DNA of 64,000 bases, from assembly GCF_040081925.1 (NCBI RefSeq), contig NZ_JBEBMF010000002.1, positions 1 through 64,000 of the forward strand, given 5' to 3'. Shown in pieces: positions 1-7,423 of the stretch. Origin of the DNA: Mesorhizobium_K quangtriensis (lineage in GTDB: Bacteria > Pseudomonadota > Alphaproteobacteria > Rhizobiales > Rhizobiaceae). The notes under the pieces were generated by a model. It saw nothing but the letters and a program-made list of their open reading frames with translations, made no database searches and was not told where the DNA came from. How positions within the stretch are numbered: the stretch's first letter is position 1; each line of letters begins with the position of its first letter. The position numbers and the translations under genes were made by a program.

Positions 1-609
1 CGGACGCTCAGGCGTCGGGATGTAGGCGTCGACCTCGGCCATCAGCTTGCGGATCGCGTTCTCGCCGATCTCCTTGTCGCCGTCGTTCAGCGCAACAACA
101 GCCGAACCCTTGACGATCGGAATGTCGTCGCCGGGGAATTCGTACTTCGACAGAAGCTCGCGAACCTCGAGCTCGACCAGCTCGAGCAGCTCGGCGTCGT
201 CGACCAGATCGACCTTGTTCAGGAACACCACGATCGCCGGAACGCCAACCTGGCGGGCGAGCAGGATGTGCTCGCGCGTCTGCGGCATCGGGCCGTCGGC
301 AGCCGAAACTACCAGGATCGCGCCGTCCATCTGCGCCGCACCCGTGATCATGTTCTTCACATAGTCGGCGTGGCCGGGGCAGTCGACGTGCGCATAGTGA
401 CGGTTCTCCGTCTCGTACTCGACGTGCGCCGTCGAAATCGTGATGCCGCGAGCCTTCTCCTCAGGCGCAGCGTCAATCTGGTCATACGCCTTGAACTCGC
501 CAAAATACTTGGTGATCGCCGCCGTCAGCGACGTCTTGCCATGGTCAACGTGACCAATCGTGCCAACATTCACATGAGGCTTGGTGCGCTCAAATTTACC
601 TTTTGCCAT
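1..609 (-). CDS. tuf: Elongation factor Tu, 5' part only (runs off the left edge)
   Basis: EF-Tu delivers aminoacyl-tRNA to the ribosome in a GTP-dependent manner. Only the first 203 residues are in the window; the rest lies beyond base 1. The start ATG (607-609 on the complement) opens MAKGKFERTKPHVNVGTIGH. The GTPase motifs are clear: GHVDHGKT (P-loop), the switch stretch with GITI, DCPGHADY (G3) and NKVD (G4). A GGAAAGG-like ribosome site precedes the start. No other gene of the str operon is visible, so this could be either of the two tuf copies common in this order. Confidence 0.97.
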   Translation of the reverse strand, partial: MAKGKFERTKPHVNVGTIGHVDHGKTSLTAAITKYFGEFKAYDQIDAAPEEKARGITISTAHVEYETENRHYAHVDCPGHADYVKNMITGAAQMDGAILVVSAADGPMPQTREHILLARQVGVPAIVVFLNKVDLVDDAELLELVELEVRELLSKYEFPGDDIPIVKGSAVVALNDGDKEIGENAIRKLMAEVDAYIPTPERP

Positions 610-836
610 TTGACCTTTCCTACAAGCAGCAAGACGGGACGGGTTCGAATGCGGGGCGATTAGCGACAAAGGCCGGAAAACACAAGTGTGTTCTACCCGC
701 CGCCCGCCCGCCTTACGACCGATCCCGTTCCCACGGATGGAGTGTGACTGACATATAGGTGGCGAAGGCTGGGCCTCCAACCGAAGCCGCGCCCAGATAC
801 TCGTTCCGCCGCCGCCCGGCGCTTGAGGCGGCCAGT

Positions 837-1226
837 TCAGACCGGCGGAACGATGGCGTTGACGTTGAAGGCGAGGATGCGGGGTTCGGACACATATCCT
901 TTGTAGGTGCCCGCCGTGAGGTCGAGCACATCGCCGCTCTCATAGAGTTCGACCACACCCTGCAATGCGAACCCGATCGGCTGGGACCAGTCAGCCAGCC
1001 GATAATGCACTCGGTCGACGTACTGCAGTGTGCCGCGCACCTTGATGGAGCAAGACATAGCCTGGTCATCGCTGTCCGAATTGCCGATGCCCAGCCGCGC
1101 GTGTACGACGTAACGCCCTGCAGGCAGCGGCAGCGAAAGGAGAATGTTGTCGTTAAAGCCGTTGAAGCCGAACATAGTGCCCGGTCCGGTTTCCGCATGG
1201 TAGGCAATCAGCTCTTCCATTGCCAT
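837..1226 (-). CDS. Unknown small protein, 129 aa
   Basis: I do not recognise this family. The ATG at 1226 was chosen because GAGGACAG stands just upstream; an in-frame codon at 1283 would add 19 residues with no ribosome site. The protein has no signal peptide or membrane segment. It alternates hydrophobic and polar residues in a way that suggests a beta-sandwich (for example LLSLPLPAGRYVVHARLGIG and GVVELYESGDVLDLTAGTY). It is a single gene between tuf and xthA, both separated from it by non-coding DNA. Codon use matches the neighbours. Confidence 0.65.
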   Translation of the reverse strand: MAMEELIAYHAETGPGTMFGFNGFNDNILLSLPLPAGRYVVHARLGIGNSDSDDQAMSCSIKVRGTLQYVDRVHYRLADWSQPIGFALQGVVELYESGDVLDLTAGTYKGYVSEPRILAFNVNAIVPPV

Positions 1227-1349
1227 CTGTCCTCGTCCGTTGGCGGATGCCGCGCAATCTAGGACAGACTGACGTTGCGTCACATAACGCGATCACGCCG
1301 TCGGCCAAGCCATCTTGGCCTGGCGCGCCATCCAGCTATTGTGACGGCC

Positions 1350-2120
1350 GTGCTGATCGCGACTTTCAACATCAACAACGTGAACAACCGCCTCGCCAAT
1401 CTTGTTGAATGGCTGGCGGAGCGGAAGCCGGATGTCGTCTGCCTGCAGGAGTTGAAGGCCGACCAGCGAAGCTTTCCGAAGGATGCACTGTCCGGCGCTG
1501 GATATGGCGCCGTCTGGCAGGGACAGAAGAGCTGGAACGGCGTCGCCATCCTGGCGCGGGGTGCAGAGCCCATCCTGACGCGCACCGCCCTTCCCGGCGA
1601 TGCGTCCGATAATCAGGCGCGCTACATCGAGGCCGCCGTCAACGGCGTGCTCGTCGCCTCGATCTACGCACCGAACGGCAATCCGCAGCCGGGCCCCAAA
1701 TTCGACTACAAGCTCGCCTGGTTGGATCGGCTGCGCCTCCACGCAAACGCGCTGCGCAAGACGGGCGCGCCGGTCGTGCTGGCAGGCGACTACAACGTCG
1801 TGCCGACAGACCTCGACATCTATCCCAGCAAATCCTACGCCGACAATGCGCTCGTGCAGCCGGAAAGCCGCGCCGCCTTCAAGCGGATCGTCGGCCGTTC
1901 ATGGACCGACGCGCTGCGCGCCGTCCATCAAGGCGACCGAATGTATACATTCTGGGATTACAAACGGCAGCGTTGGGAACGCGACGCGGGCCTGCGCCTC
2001 GACCATTTCCTGCTCTCGCCTTCCATTGCCGAAAGGCTCGTCGATGCAGGGGTGGACAAGGACGTCCGTGCCCGTCCCGGAGCCTCGGATCACGCACCTG
2101 CCTGGATCAGGCTGGGCTGA
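1350..2120 (+). CDS. xthA: Exodeoxyribonuclease III (AP endonuclease family)
   Basis: A magnesium-dependent 3'-5' exonuclease and apurinic-site endonuclease of base excision repair. The 256 residues contain the hallmarks of the exonuclease/endonuclease/phosphatase fold: IATFNINN at the start, metal-binding Glu in CLQELK (about residue 34), APNGNP, GDYNV, LDHFLLS and the C-terminal SDHAP with catalytic His. The start is ambiguous: GTG at 1350 gives the usual short N-terminus before IATFN, and GTG at 1341 is equally possible. The gene is monocistronic, with no clear terminator downstream. Confidence 0.93.
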   Translation: MLIATFNINNVNNRLANLVEWLAERKPDVVCLQELKADQRSFPKDALSGAGYGAVWQGQKSWNGVAILARGAEPILTRTALPGDASDNQARYIEAAVNGVLVASIYAPNGNPQPGPKFDYKLAWLDRLRLHANALRKTGAPVVLAGDYNVVPTDLDIYPSKSYADNALVQPESRAAFKRIVGRSWTDALRAVHQGDRMYTFWDYKRQRWERDAGLRLDHFLLSPSIAERLVDAGVDKDVRARPGASDHAPAWIRLG

Positions 2121-2438
2121 TACCGGAGTCAGAAACAAACTGAAGCAAACGCGCGGGAAGCGGTCCTCGATAGGAACCGATCGGGCGGCGGGCATGCGTG
2201 TCCGGGCGAGTAGCCGAGTAGAATAGTTGAAATACGAATCCGAATATCCAGATTGGCCAACTGACTTGCTCTTGTGCTAGACTGACGTGGGGCTCCCGAG
2301 AATACATCTCGGGACTTTTGGGGTGGGGACTACAATGTGGTCTTTCCGCAGCATAATTGCTGCTCCGCGAAGGATGCGCGAAGCTTCGGTATTTCCTCGT
2401 GCTCTCGAAAGGCCGGTAAACGGGCCAAGCCTCAAGCG
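2121..2438. other. Leader region with hairpin and 35-codon reading frame upstream of the RHH-PAS gene
   Basis: This non-annotated stretch contains a perfect 7-bp hairpin (CCCGAGA at 2295-2301, TCTCGGG at 2307-2313). A G-rich tract (GGGGTGGGGAC) follows and could act as a ribosome site for an ATG at 2335. That ATG opens 35 codons ending in TGA at 2440-2442, which overlaps the ATG of the next gene (2439). Whether the short frame is translated cannot be told from one sequence. The region otherwise shows nothing I recognise. Confidence 0.4.
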
Positions 2439-3053
2439 ATGACCCAAGGTATTGTCCCTGAACCATATTGTTCGGCCGAGGACCTGGAGCCTGAATTCCG
2501 AGTCGTTGTTCGGGGAGGAAATAGGCGTGGCGTCCGGATGGAACATCGCTTTTGGGAGACGCTGAAGGGATTGGCCGAAAGCCGCAAGTTAACTCTTGGC
2601 CAGGCCGTCGAAGAAATTTCGCGATTGCATCCGGAGTCCCACAATCTCACGTCGGCGATTCGGGTGGCCTGCGTGCGTTGGCTGTCGGACGAAAACACGG
2701 TGCTTCGCCAACTCGCATCATTGAAAGCGCTCAGCTCGGTGCTGGAAGCTTGCCCGTCACCGGCCCTGGCTCTGAACTCGTCAAAAGTCATCCTAACCTT
2801 CAACCGGGCGTTCCATCAGTTCGTTCGGCGCAATCTGCTTGGCGCAAAAGAGACCGGTTTCCCGGATCAACTGAAGATTGGCCTCGATATCAGCGTCGAT
2901 GAGATACGATCGCGCATAGCCCGCAACGACGAGCCGATTCTGACCGGCTTTGTCGTTGCCGCTGCAGACCGAGTCCATCGCGCTCAACTGAGCATGGTGA
3001 AGGCACCCGCCAGCGACCGTGGACTGCTTCTGGCTTTCGTCTCCTCTGGCTAG
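2439..3053 (+). CDS. Ribbon-helix-helix domain protein with PAS-like C-terminal half
   Basis: The first third carries a ribbon-helix-helix segment of the RHH_4 type (VRMEHRFWETLKGLAESRKL followed by TLGQAVEEI). This family is annotated in rhizobia as a putative DNA-binding domain. The second half (EACPSPALALNSSKVILTFN, then RAFHQFVRRNLLG) looks like the start of a PAS fold, where 'what is the current input state' sensors begin. The combination suggests a sensor-regulator, but no ligand or target is apparent. The ATG at 2439 overlaps the stop of a 35-codon frame; a GTG at 2337 would extend the protein by 34 atypical residues. Confidence 0.7.
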   Translation: MTQGIVPEPYCSAEDLEPEFRVVVRGGNRRGVRMEHRFWETLKGLAESRKLTLGQAVEEISRLHPESHNLTSAIRVACVRWLSDENTVLRQLASLKALSSVLEACPSPALALNSSKVILTFNRAFHQFVRRNLLGAKETGFPDQLKIGLDISVDEIRSRIARNDEPILTGFVVAAADRVHRAQLSMVKAPASDRGLLLAFVSSG

Positions 3054-3142
3054 AGTGCTCGGAACGACAGCCACTTCGAAAGACATGCGTCAAAAGCGCT
3101 GCCGTTAGACTATTGTTAACGCGAAGCGCGCAAATTGCAGCA

Positions 3143-3682
3143 ATGCGGATTGCGCCTGTTTTTTTAACAGCATTTCCTCTCTCGCTCCTTGCCGTCATGG
3201 CCACGGAAAGAAGTGCGTTGCTCTCGCTGGGCGCGTTTCCCGCCAATGACATGACCTGGATGTTGTGGTTGAATCTCCATGCGGGCGTTGGCCGGTCGTG
3301 GCAGGCCCTCGAAGCGGTGATCGGTGGCGCCGCGTCTACCCATCTGATTGGGATCGTCCTTGTTGCGCTCGTCGTCGCAGCGACCGCGAAGTCGCGGAGT
3401 TGGCCATCCTACATGTTCTTGACAAACCACGCGGCATTTATCCTGGCCGTGGTCTTCTGTCTGATCGGGAACCAGTCCAAAGTCTCTAGTCTGGGCGCCG
3501 GCTTTCTCTCTTCGGGCCATTGGGCCCTGGTATGGGTGACGGAGATCTCCGCGTTTCAATTTTTCATTCTACTGGCGGGACTCATGAGTTGCTTGGCTTG
3601 CCACGTGGCGGTGCTGCGACATTTGAAACGTCGCGATGCGCTGGTGGCGACGCGAGTTAAGTGCCCCCAGAAAAATCCCTAG
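3143..3682 (+). CDS. Small polytopic membrane protein, unknown function
   Basis: 179 residues with about four hydrophobic helices (around APVFLTAFPLSLLAVMA, STHLIGIVLVALVVAA, HAAFILAVVFCLIG and FQFFILLAGLMSCLACHV). I recognise no family motif. The ATG at 3143 was preferred over a TTG at 3113. It lies 89 bp after the RHH-PAS gene on the same strand and its 3' end overlaps the convergent SH3-like gene by 26 bp. It may belong with the Tad locus, but that is inferred only from position. Confidence 0.55.
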   Translation: MRIAPVFLTAFPLSLLAVMATERSALLSLGAFPANDMTWMLWLNLHAGVGRSWQALEAVIGGAASTHLIGIVLVALVVAATAKSRSWPSYMFLTNHAAFILAVVFCLIGNQSKVSSLGAGFLSSGHWALVWVTEISAFQFFILLAGLMSCLACHVAVLRHLKRRDALVATRVKCPQKNP

Positions 3683-4061
3683 GACACGGTAAAGGCGCTA
3701 CGAAATACGCCTTCACGTAGCCGCTGATCTGAACGCCCGGTAGTGGAAAGTAGTTGACCGGGCACCATTGCCGCTTTGACGACTGACCGGCCGGTATGCA
3801 TGGACCGGTGAGCTGAATGACGCTCTCGTGATCGGGCGCGATGGCGCCAACCGCCTTCGCCTTGTGCGTCTCCTCTGCACGTATATAAAGCACGTCCCAG
3901 AAGTCGACGTTGACGACGCGTAGGCAACGCGGCTCCGCCATTGTTTCAGACGTAGCAATGAACAAGATCGCGGCGACGGCAAATGCCGTAGGCTTTGAAC
4001 AGAAGAGCCTACTGCACCTTGCGATAATAGACCTTGCCGTCTTGCGACTGTATCCTCTCAT
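3657..4061 (-). CDS. Secreted SH3-like protein at the end of the Tad operon
   Basis: 134 residues with a signal-peptide-like segment (TAFAVAAILFIATSETMA, cleavage probably near residue 42). The mature part has the layout of a bacterial SH3 domain: VVNVDFWDVLYIRAEE, KAVGAIAPDHESVIQLTGPC, QWCPVNYFPLPG, ISGYVKAYFV. Such domains usually bind peptidoglycan or proteins in the envelope. Its start lies inside the 3' end of the upstream membrane/coiled-coil gene (53-bp overlap), so it is co-transcribed with it and the L,D-transpeptidase. Two or more cysteines could form a disulfide. Function is inferred from domain and context. Confidence 0.72.
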   Translation of the reverse strand: MRGYSRKTARSIIARCSRLFCSKPTAFAVAAILFIATSETMAEPRCLRVVNVDFWDVLYIRAEETHKAKAVGAIAPDHESVIQLTGPCIPAGQSSKRQWCPVNYFPLPGVQISGYVKAYFVAPLPCPRDFSGGT

Positions 4062-4569
4062 AAGCTGTCTTCCTCCCAGCCGGCTTTGAGCCTGAATCGC
4101 GTCTTGATGTGGATGCGACTTCTCCTGCGTAGAGTTCCTCTTGGACTATCGCAGAATCCAAAGGTTCAGATTCAGGAACCGTGACCAGAACATCGACATC
4201 GGCGCTGTTTGCGGCTTCATCCACTGCTGACGGAGTTGGTACGGGCGCTGCCTGATCGTGATGAAGGTCGGCGAGATGCCCGCGGACATCGCCCTGGAGG
4301 TTCTCCAGCCTACTCTGAATTCCATTGTTCATCATATCCAGCCGACCAACGACACGATCCTCGAAAGCCTTTAGTTCCCCAAGCCGCGTCTCGATTGCGA
4401 TAAGATCGCGCATCGAACGATAGCTGTAGATTGCTGCCGATATGTTCAGAAAAGTCAGCATCGCCGCTGCGATCGCCAGCACGAGCGCCGGCGTGAACAG
4501 CAAATCCTTCGGAAAGGCCAGGCGAGGTTCTGCGGCCTTCTGGTCTGGTTTGTTCAGGATTTCGGTCAT
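4009..4569 (-). CDS. Single-pass membrane protein with coiled coil, coupled to L,D-transpeptidase
   Basis: 186 residues: a short cytoplasmic N-terminus, one long hydrophobic segment (about residues 22-47, LLFTPALVLAIAAAMLTFLN), then a charged helix likely to form a coiled coil (RDLIAIETRLGELKAFEDRV, continuing through SRLENLQGDVRGHLADLHHD). A low-complexity acidic linker and a basic tail ending VYYRKVQ follow. The ATG at 4569 overlaps the stop of the L,D-transpeptidase as ATGA, so the two are translationally coupled. No family is recognised. The topology suggests a scaffold tying the Tad machinery or the transpeptidase to the inner membrane. Confidence 0.75.
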   Translation of the reverse strand: MTEILNKPDQKAAEPRLAFPKDLLFTPALVLAIAAAMLTFLNISAAIYSYRSMRDLIAIETRLGELKAFEDRVVGRLDMMNNGIQSRLENLQGDVRGHLADLHHDQAAPVPTPSAVDEAANSADVDVLVTVPESEPLDSAIVQEELYAGEVASTSRRDSGSKPAGRKTAYERIQSQDGKVYYRKVQ

Positions 4570-5153
4570 TCCACCACCACCTTCGCGCCGATTTCGACAC
4601 GCTTGTAGAGGTCCACGATGTCGGTGTTGGTCAACCGGAAACATCCCGATGTCCCGTCGAAGCCGACGCCCATCGGATCGTTCGTTCCATGGATACGATA
4701 GAGCGTGTCTGATCCGTTGCGATGAAGGTAGATGGCCCGCGCTCCAAGAGGATTGTAGGGGCCGGACGGAACCATCGCGGGCAACTCGGGCTGCCGAATC
4801 CGCATTTCGGCGGGTGGACGCCATTCTGGCCATTCCTGCTTGGCTCCAATTCTTACCTCGCCGGTCCAATTGAAGCCTTCCCGTCCCACGCTGATCCGAT
4901 AGCGCAGCGCCTGTCCCCGGGCCGTCACGAGATAGAGGCTCTTGGTGTCCTTTCGGATGATCACCGTTCCCGCGACTTCGACACTGTCGAACTTGACTGT
5001 TTCACGGAGTGAGGGGCCCATGGCCGGCAGCTTCGGGCGTGACTTTGCGGCCACGAAGGTAGGCTGCGCCTCCAGGGCGAAAACGGGCGTCGCCGTTGTC
5101 AGCAGCGTGGCAAGCGCGACAATCGCGCAAGCGCCATTTGCGTCAGGACGCAT
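4566..5153 (-). CDS. L,D-transpeptidase (YkuD fold) embedded in the Tad operon
   Basis: Periplasmic enzyme that forms 3-3 peptidoglycan crosslinks or attaches proteins to the wall. It has 195 residues with an N-terminal signal peptide (ATLLTTATPVFA). The YkuD catalytic signature is complete: IHGTNDP followed by GTSGCFRL, with the His and the nucleophilic Cys. The N-terminal strand IIRKDTKSLYLV also fits the fold. Its start overlaps the cpaE stop by 11 bp and its stop overlaps the next start (ATGA), so it is an integral cistron of the pilus operon. A dedicated role in opening or anchoring the wall around the pilus is inferred. Confidence 0.93.
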   Translation of the reverse strand: MRPDANGACAIVALATLLTTATPVFALEAQPTFVAAKSRPKLPAMGPSLRETVKFDSVEVAGTVIIRKDTKSLYLVTARGQALRYRISVGREGFNWTGEVRIGAKQEWPEWRPPAEMRIRQPELPAMVPSGPYNPLGARAIYLHRNGSDTLYRIHGTNDPMGVGFDGTSGCFRLTNTDIVDLYKRVEIGAKVVVE

Positions 5154-6300
5154 CTATGCGGTCCTCGAATACGACCTTCAGGTCGCGGTTGAACCTGGCA
5201 CGCCGGTCGATCTCGTCCGGCAGCATCGCCCTGTTGAGGCAATCCGACATCAAATCAGGATCGAACGACACCGACTTGATGTGCTTGGCGGTAAAGATCT
5301 TTTCGAGTTCGCTGCCCGAGAAGTGGTTCCCGAACAGCTTTCGCTTGTGCTTGTTTGCAATCAGCGTGACGCTGCTGGAATTGCCCTTCAATTCGCGTAT
5401 GCGCGTGTAGAGCTTCTTGGCCTGGCGAAGCGACGCCACGTTCAGTTCGAAGACGATGAATATCTCGTCGCTGGTCGAAAGCACCGAGTCATGCCAGGGC
5501 GTTTCGAGATTGGGCAGGTCGACGACGACATTTTCGAAGCGGTAGGCGATCAGGTCGAGCAGTTTCAGCACGAATTCCCGACCGGTCGATTCGAACGGCA
5601 GGGCCGGCCGCTCGAAGGAATAGATTGTGAAGCCGGGGTCGCGCGTCAGCTTGATGACATCCATCAGTTCGACGTCGAGGCGGTCCGGCTGGCCGACAAT
5701 GCTCTCGAGGTCGAAATGATTGAACAGGTTGAGGTATCCGCCGCAGTTGGCGCTCTGGAAGTCGAGGTCGACCAGGCATGTCGAGGCGGCATGCTGCGGC
5801 GACTTGTCGGCCAGATGCTTGGCGGCGGATAGCGCGAGCGTGGTCGCACCGGCGCCACCGCTTGCCGCGATGAAGGTGACCACCCGGCTTCTCGAAGCAT
5901 GGCTCCCGCTGTCATGGTAGGTCACCGCGTTCAGCAGGTCCTTGCCATCCAGCGGCTTGCGCAGCCAGTCGGAAGCATTGATGCGCACCAGATTGCGCAT
6001 GCGCTCCGGCGCGAGTTCGGCAGATACGGCGATGAGCGGAACCGTCGACCAACTGGAGCGTGCGGCCGAAACCGCGGGTTCAAGAAGGATTTCCCCGTCG
6101 CCGACGTCGAAGATGATCACCGAAGGTTTGGCGTCGGAAGAGGCCCCCTGCAGGAAGGAAGCAGCATCGGCGACCTGCACGTCGTAGATCGCAAGCGATT
6201 CCAGCCTGGTTGCGACCTCACGACGAAACTGTGGATCCGACGAATAGAGCGCGATGCGCTTGCGCCGAGTTGGGAGGACCTTTTGGCTGATAGCGTTCAT
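5143..6300 (-). CDS. cpaE: CpaE/TadZ pilus localisation ATPase
   Basis: ParA/MinD-like protein that positions the Tad machine, often at a pole. It has 385 residues. Residues about 15-130 form a receiver-like domain (KRIALYSSDPQFRREVATRL), and about 138-375 the ATPase domain. The P-loop region reads FIAASGGAGATTLALSAAKH. It keeps the GG-G-TT pattern but lacks the signature lysines of a deviant Walker A, as described for some TadZ proteins. CLVDLDFQS and VVVDLPNLE fit the remaining ATPase motifs. The ATG overlaps the upstream tadE stop (ATGA). Confidence 0.92.
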   Translation of the reverse strand: MNAISQKVLPTRRKRIALYSSDPQFRREVATRLESLAIYDVQVADAASFLQGASSDAKPSVIIFDVGDGEILLEPAVSAARSSWSTVPLIAVSAELAPERMRNLVRINASDWLRKPLDGKDLLNAVTYHDSGSHASRSRVVTFIAASGGAGATTLALSAAKHLADKSPQHAASTCLVDLDFQSANCGGYLNLFNHFDLESIVGQPDRLDVELMDVIKLTRDPGFTIYSFERPALPFESTGREFVLKLLDLIAYRFENVVVDLPNLETPWHDSVLSTSDEIFIVFELNVASLRQAKKLYTRIRELKGNSSSVTLIANKHKRKLFGNHFSGSELEKIFTAKHIKSVSFDPDLMSDCLNRAMLPDEIDRRARFNRDLKVVFEDRIDAS

Positions 6301-6929
6301 GGCGCGGTGCTACTCATGTCTTCGCCCGTCACTGTGCTCAGCATCGAGGGCATGGTGATATCGTCGAACCCGAGCAGGCCGCTCAGGAAGAAGAACTGGA
6401 AATTCACGTCTTGCAGGCTGACGGTGATGGTGGGAATCGAGCCGCTGGGACGTGTCTGGTAGCCAAGCCCGGTGGCGGTGTAGCGGACCACGACGTTTTC
6501 CGGTTCAAGCCGGGGAAAGAAGTCGCACATGCCGGGGCGGCTGCCGGCCACGGGCCCGCAGGCGCCGTCGTCGCCGAAAAAGATGCGGCTGAAGTTGGCC
6601 GCTACCCAAGCTCCGTTGGCGCAGCTTGCTCCGGTGCAGACGCAGGCTGATGTCGCTCCGTTGCAGACGTAGTCATAGGAGCCGGCCGGTACCGCTGCAC
6701 CCGGACTCGTAGCCGGTCCGGCCTGTGAGACTGCCGGAACGATCGGGTCGGAGATCGATGCCATCCTCGCTCCGGCCTGAACCGCCTTGGTCGCCGCGTT
6801 CCACTGGTAGTAGGCGTTGCCGAAATCCACGAACCCCAGCGTCAGCGTCAAAAGCAGCACGATCGCGATGGTCATCTCGACCATGACGGCGCCCTGTTCA
6901 TCGCGTCTGAAGCTCGAGAACGATTTCAT
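6297..6929 (-). CDS. TadE-family minor pseudopilin (second copy)
   Basis: 210 residues. The N-terminus carries a class III prepilin-like processing region (RRDEQG then AVMVEMTIAIVLLLTLTLGF): Gly before the cleavage point, Glu at mature position 5, then a membrane helix. After CpaA cleavage it would be a minor subunit of the Tad pilus or its inner-membrane platform. The C-terminal region is extracytoplasmic with several cysteines (YDVCNGA... actually seen as YVCNGATSACVCTGASCANG) that could pair. It starts one base after the preceding tadE-like gene ends. Confidence 0.88.
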   Translation of the reverse strand: MKSFSSFRRDEQGAVMVEMTIAIVLLLTLTLGFVDFGNAYYQWNAATKAVQAGARMASISDPIVPAVSQAGPATSPGAAVPAGSYDYVCNGATSACVCTGASCANGAWVAANFSRIFFGDDGACGPVAGSRPGMCDFFPRLEPENVVVRYTATGLGYQTRPSGSIPTITVSLQDVNFQFFFLSGLLGFDDITMPSMLSTVTGEDMSSTAP

Positions 6930-6930
6930 G

Positions 6931-7419
6931 TCAGTAGCCGATGAAACGTTCTTCGTGAGCGGCGTTCAACGTGATGCTCCCAATCCCGATGGCGGCCAGC
7001 AGCCCCACCGGCACGTAAGGAACCGAGGCTGTCGCCCTGACCGTAGTGACCTGCGCTGTGGTTCCCCGGTAGTCCTGCAAGCCGGTGATTGCGTCCACGT
7101 TGTTGGCAGTCGTGTAGGTCGTGATTGAAACGTCAGCGCTATCCCAACCGGAAACGCGCTCGGTTGTCCCTGCGACGGAGCCGAAAGCTGCGATCGCGCG
7201 GGCATTCGCAAGGCAATTGACACCCGTGACCGCATCGGTGCAACGCGCGGCATAGCGTGCGGCGTCGCGAAGTCCCGCTTCGATCATCAGCTTCTGGTGA
7301 ATGAGGTTGCCGAACTCGAATACCCCAGCCGACAGGGCGATCATCAACGGTGTGATGAGGGTCATTTCGACCAACACGGAACCTTTTTCATCACTTCGGA
7401 AACGTTCGACCCAGGCCAT
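6931..7419 (-). CDS. TadE-family minor pseudopilin (first copy)
   Basis: 162 residues with the TadE layout: basic N-terminus (VERFRSDEKG), processing Gly, SVLVEMTLITPLMIALSAGV as the membrane helix with Glu at +5, and a Ser/Thr-rich extracytoplasmic region. The ATG at 7419 was chosen because the ribosome site AGGTGA is well placed. That site overlaps the stop codon of the upstream tadG-like gene, indicating coupling. A further in-frame ATG at 7443 would add eight residues. It is probably a substrate of the CpaA peptidase encoded in the facing operon. Confidence 0.88.
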   Translation of the reverse strand: MAWVERFRSDEKGSVLVEMTLITPLMIALSAGVFEFGNLIHQKLMIEAGLRDAARYAARCTDAVTGVNCLANARAIAAFGSVAGTTERVSGWDSADVSITTYTTANNVDAITGLQDYRGTTAQVTTVRATASVPYVPVGLLAAIGIGSITLNAAHEERFIGY

Positions 7420-7423
7420 CTTG

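Noticed and set aside
4570..4869. N-terminal extension of the membrane/coiled-coil gene into the L,D-transpeptidase
   Set aside because: It reads another frame of the transpeptidase gene; the ATGA overlap at 4566-4569 explains the true start.
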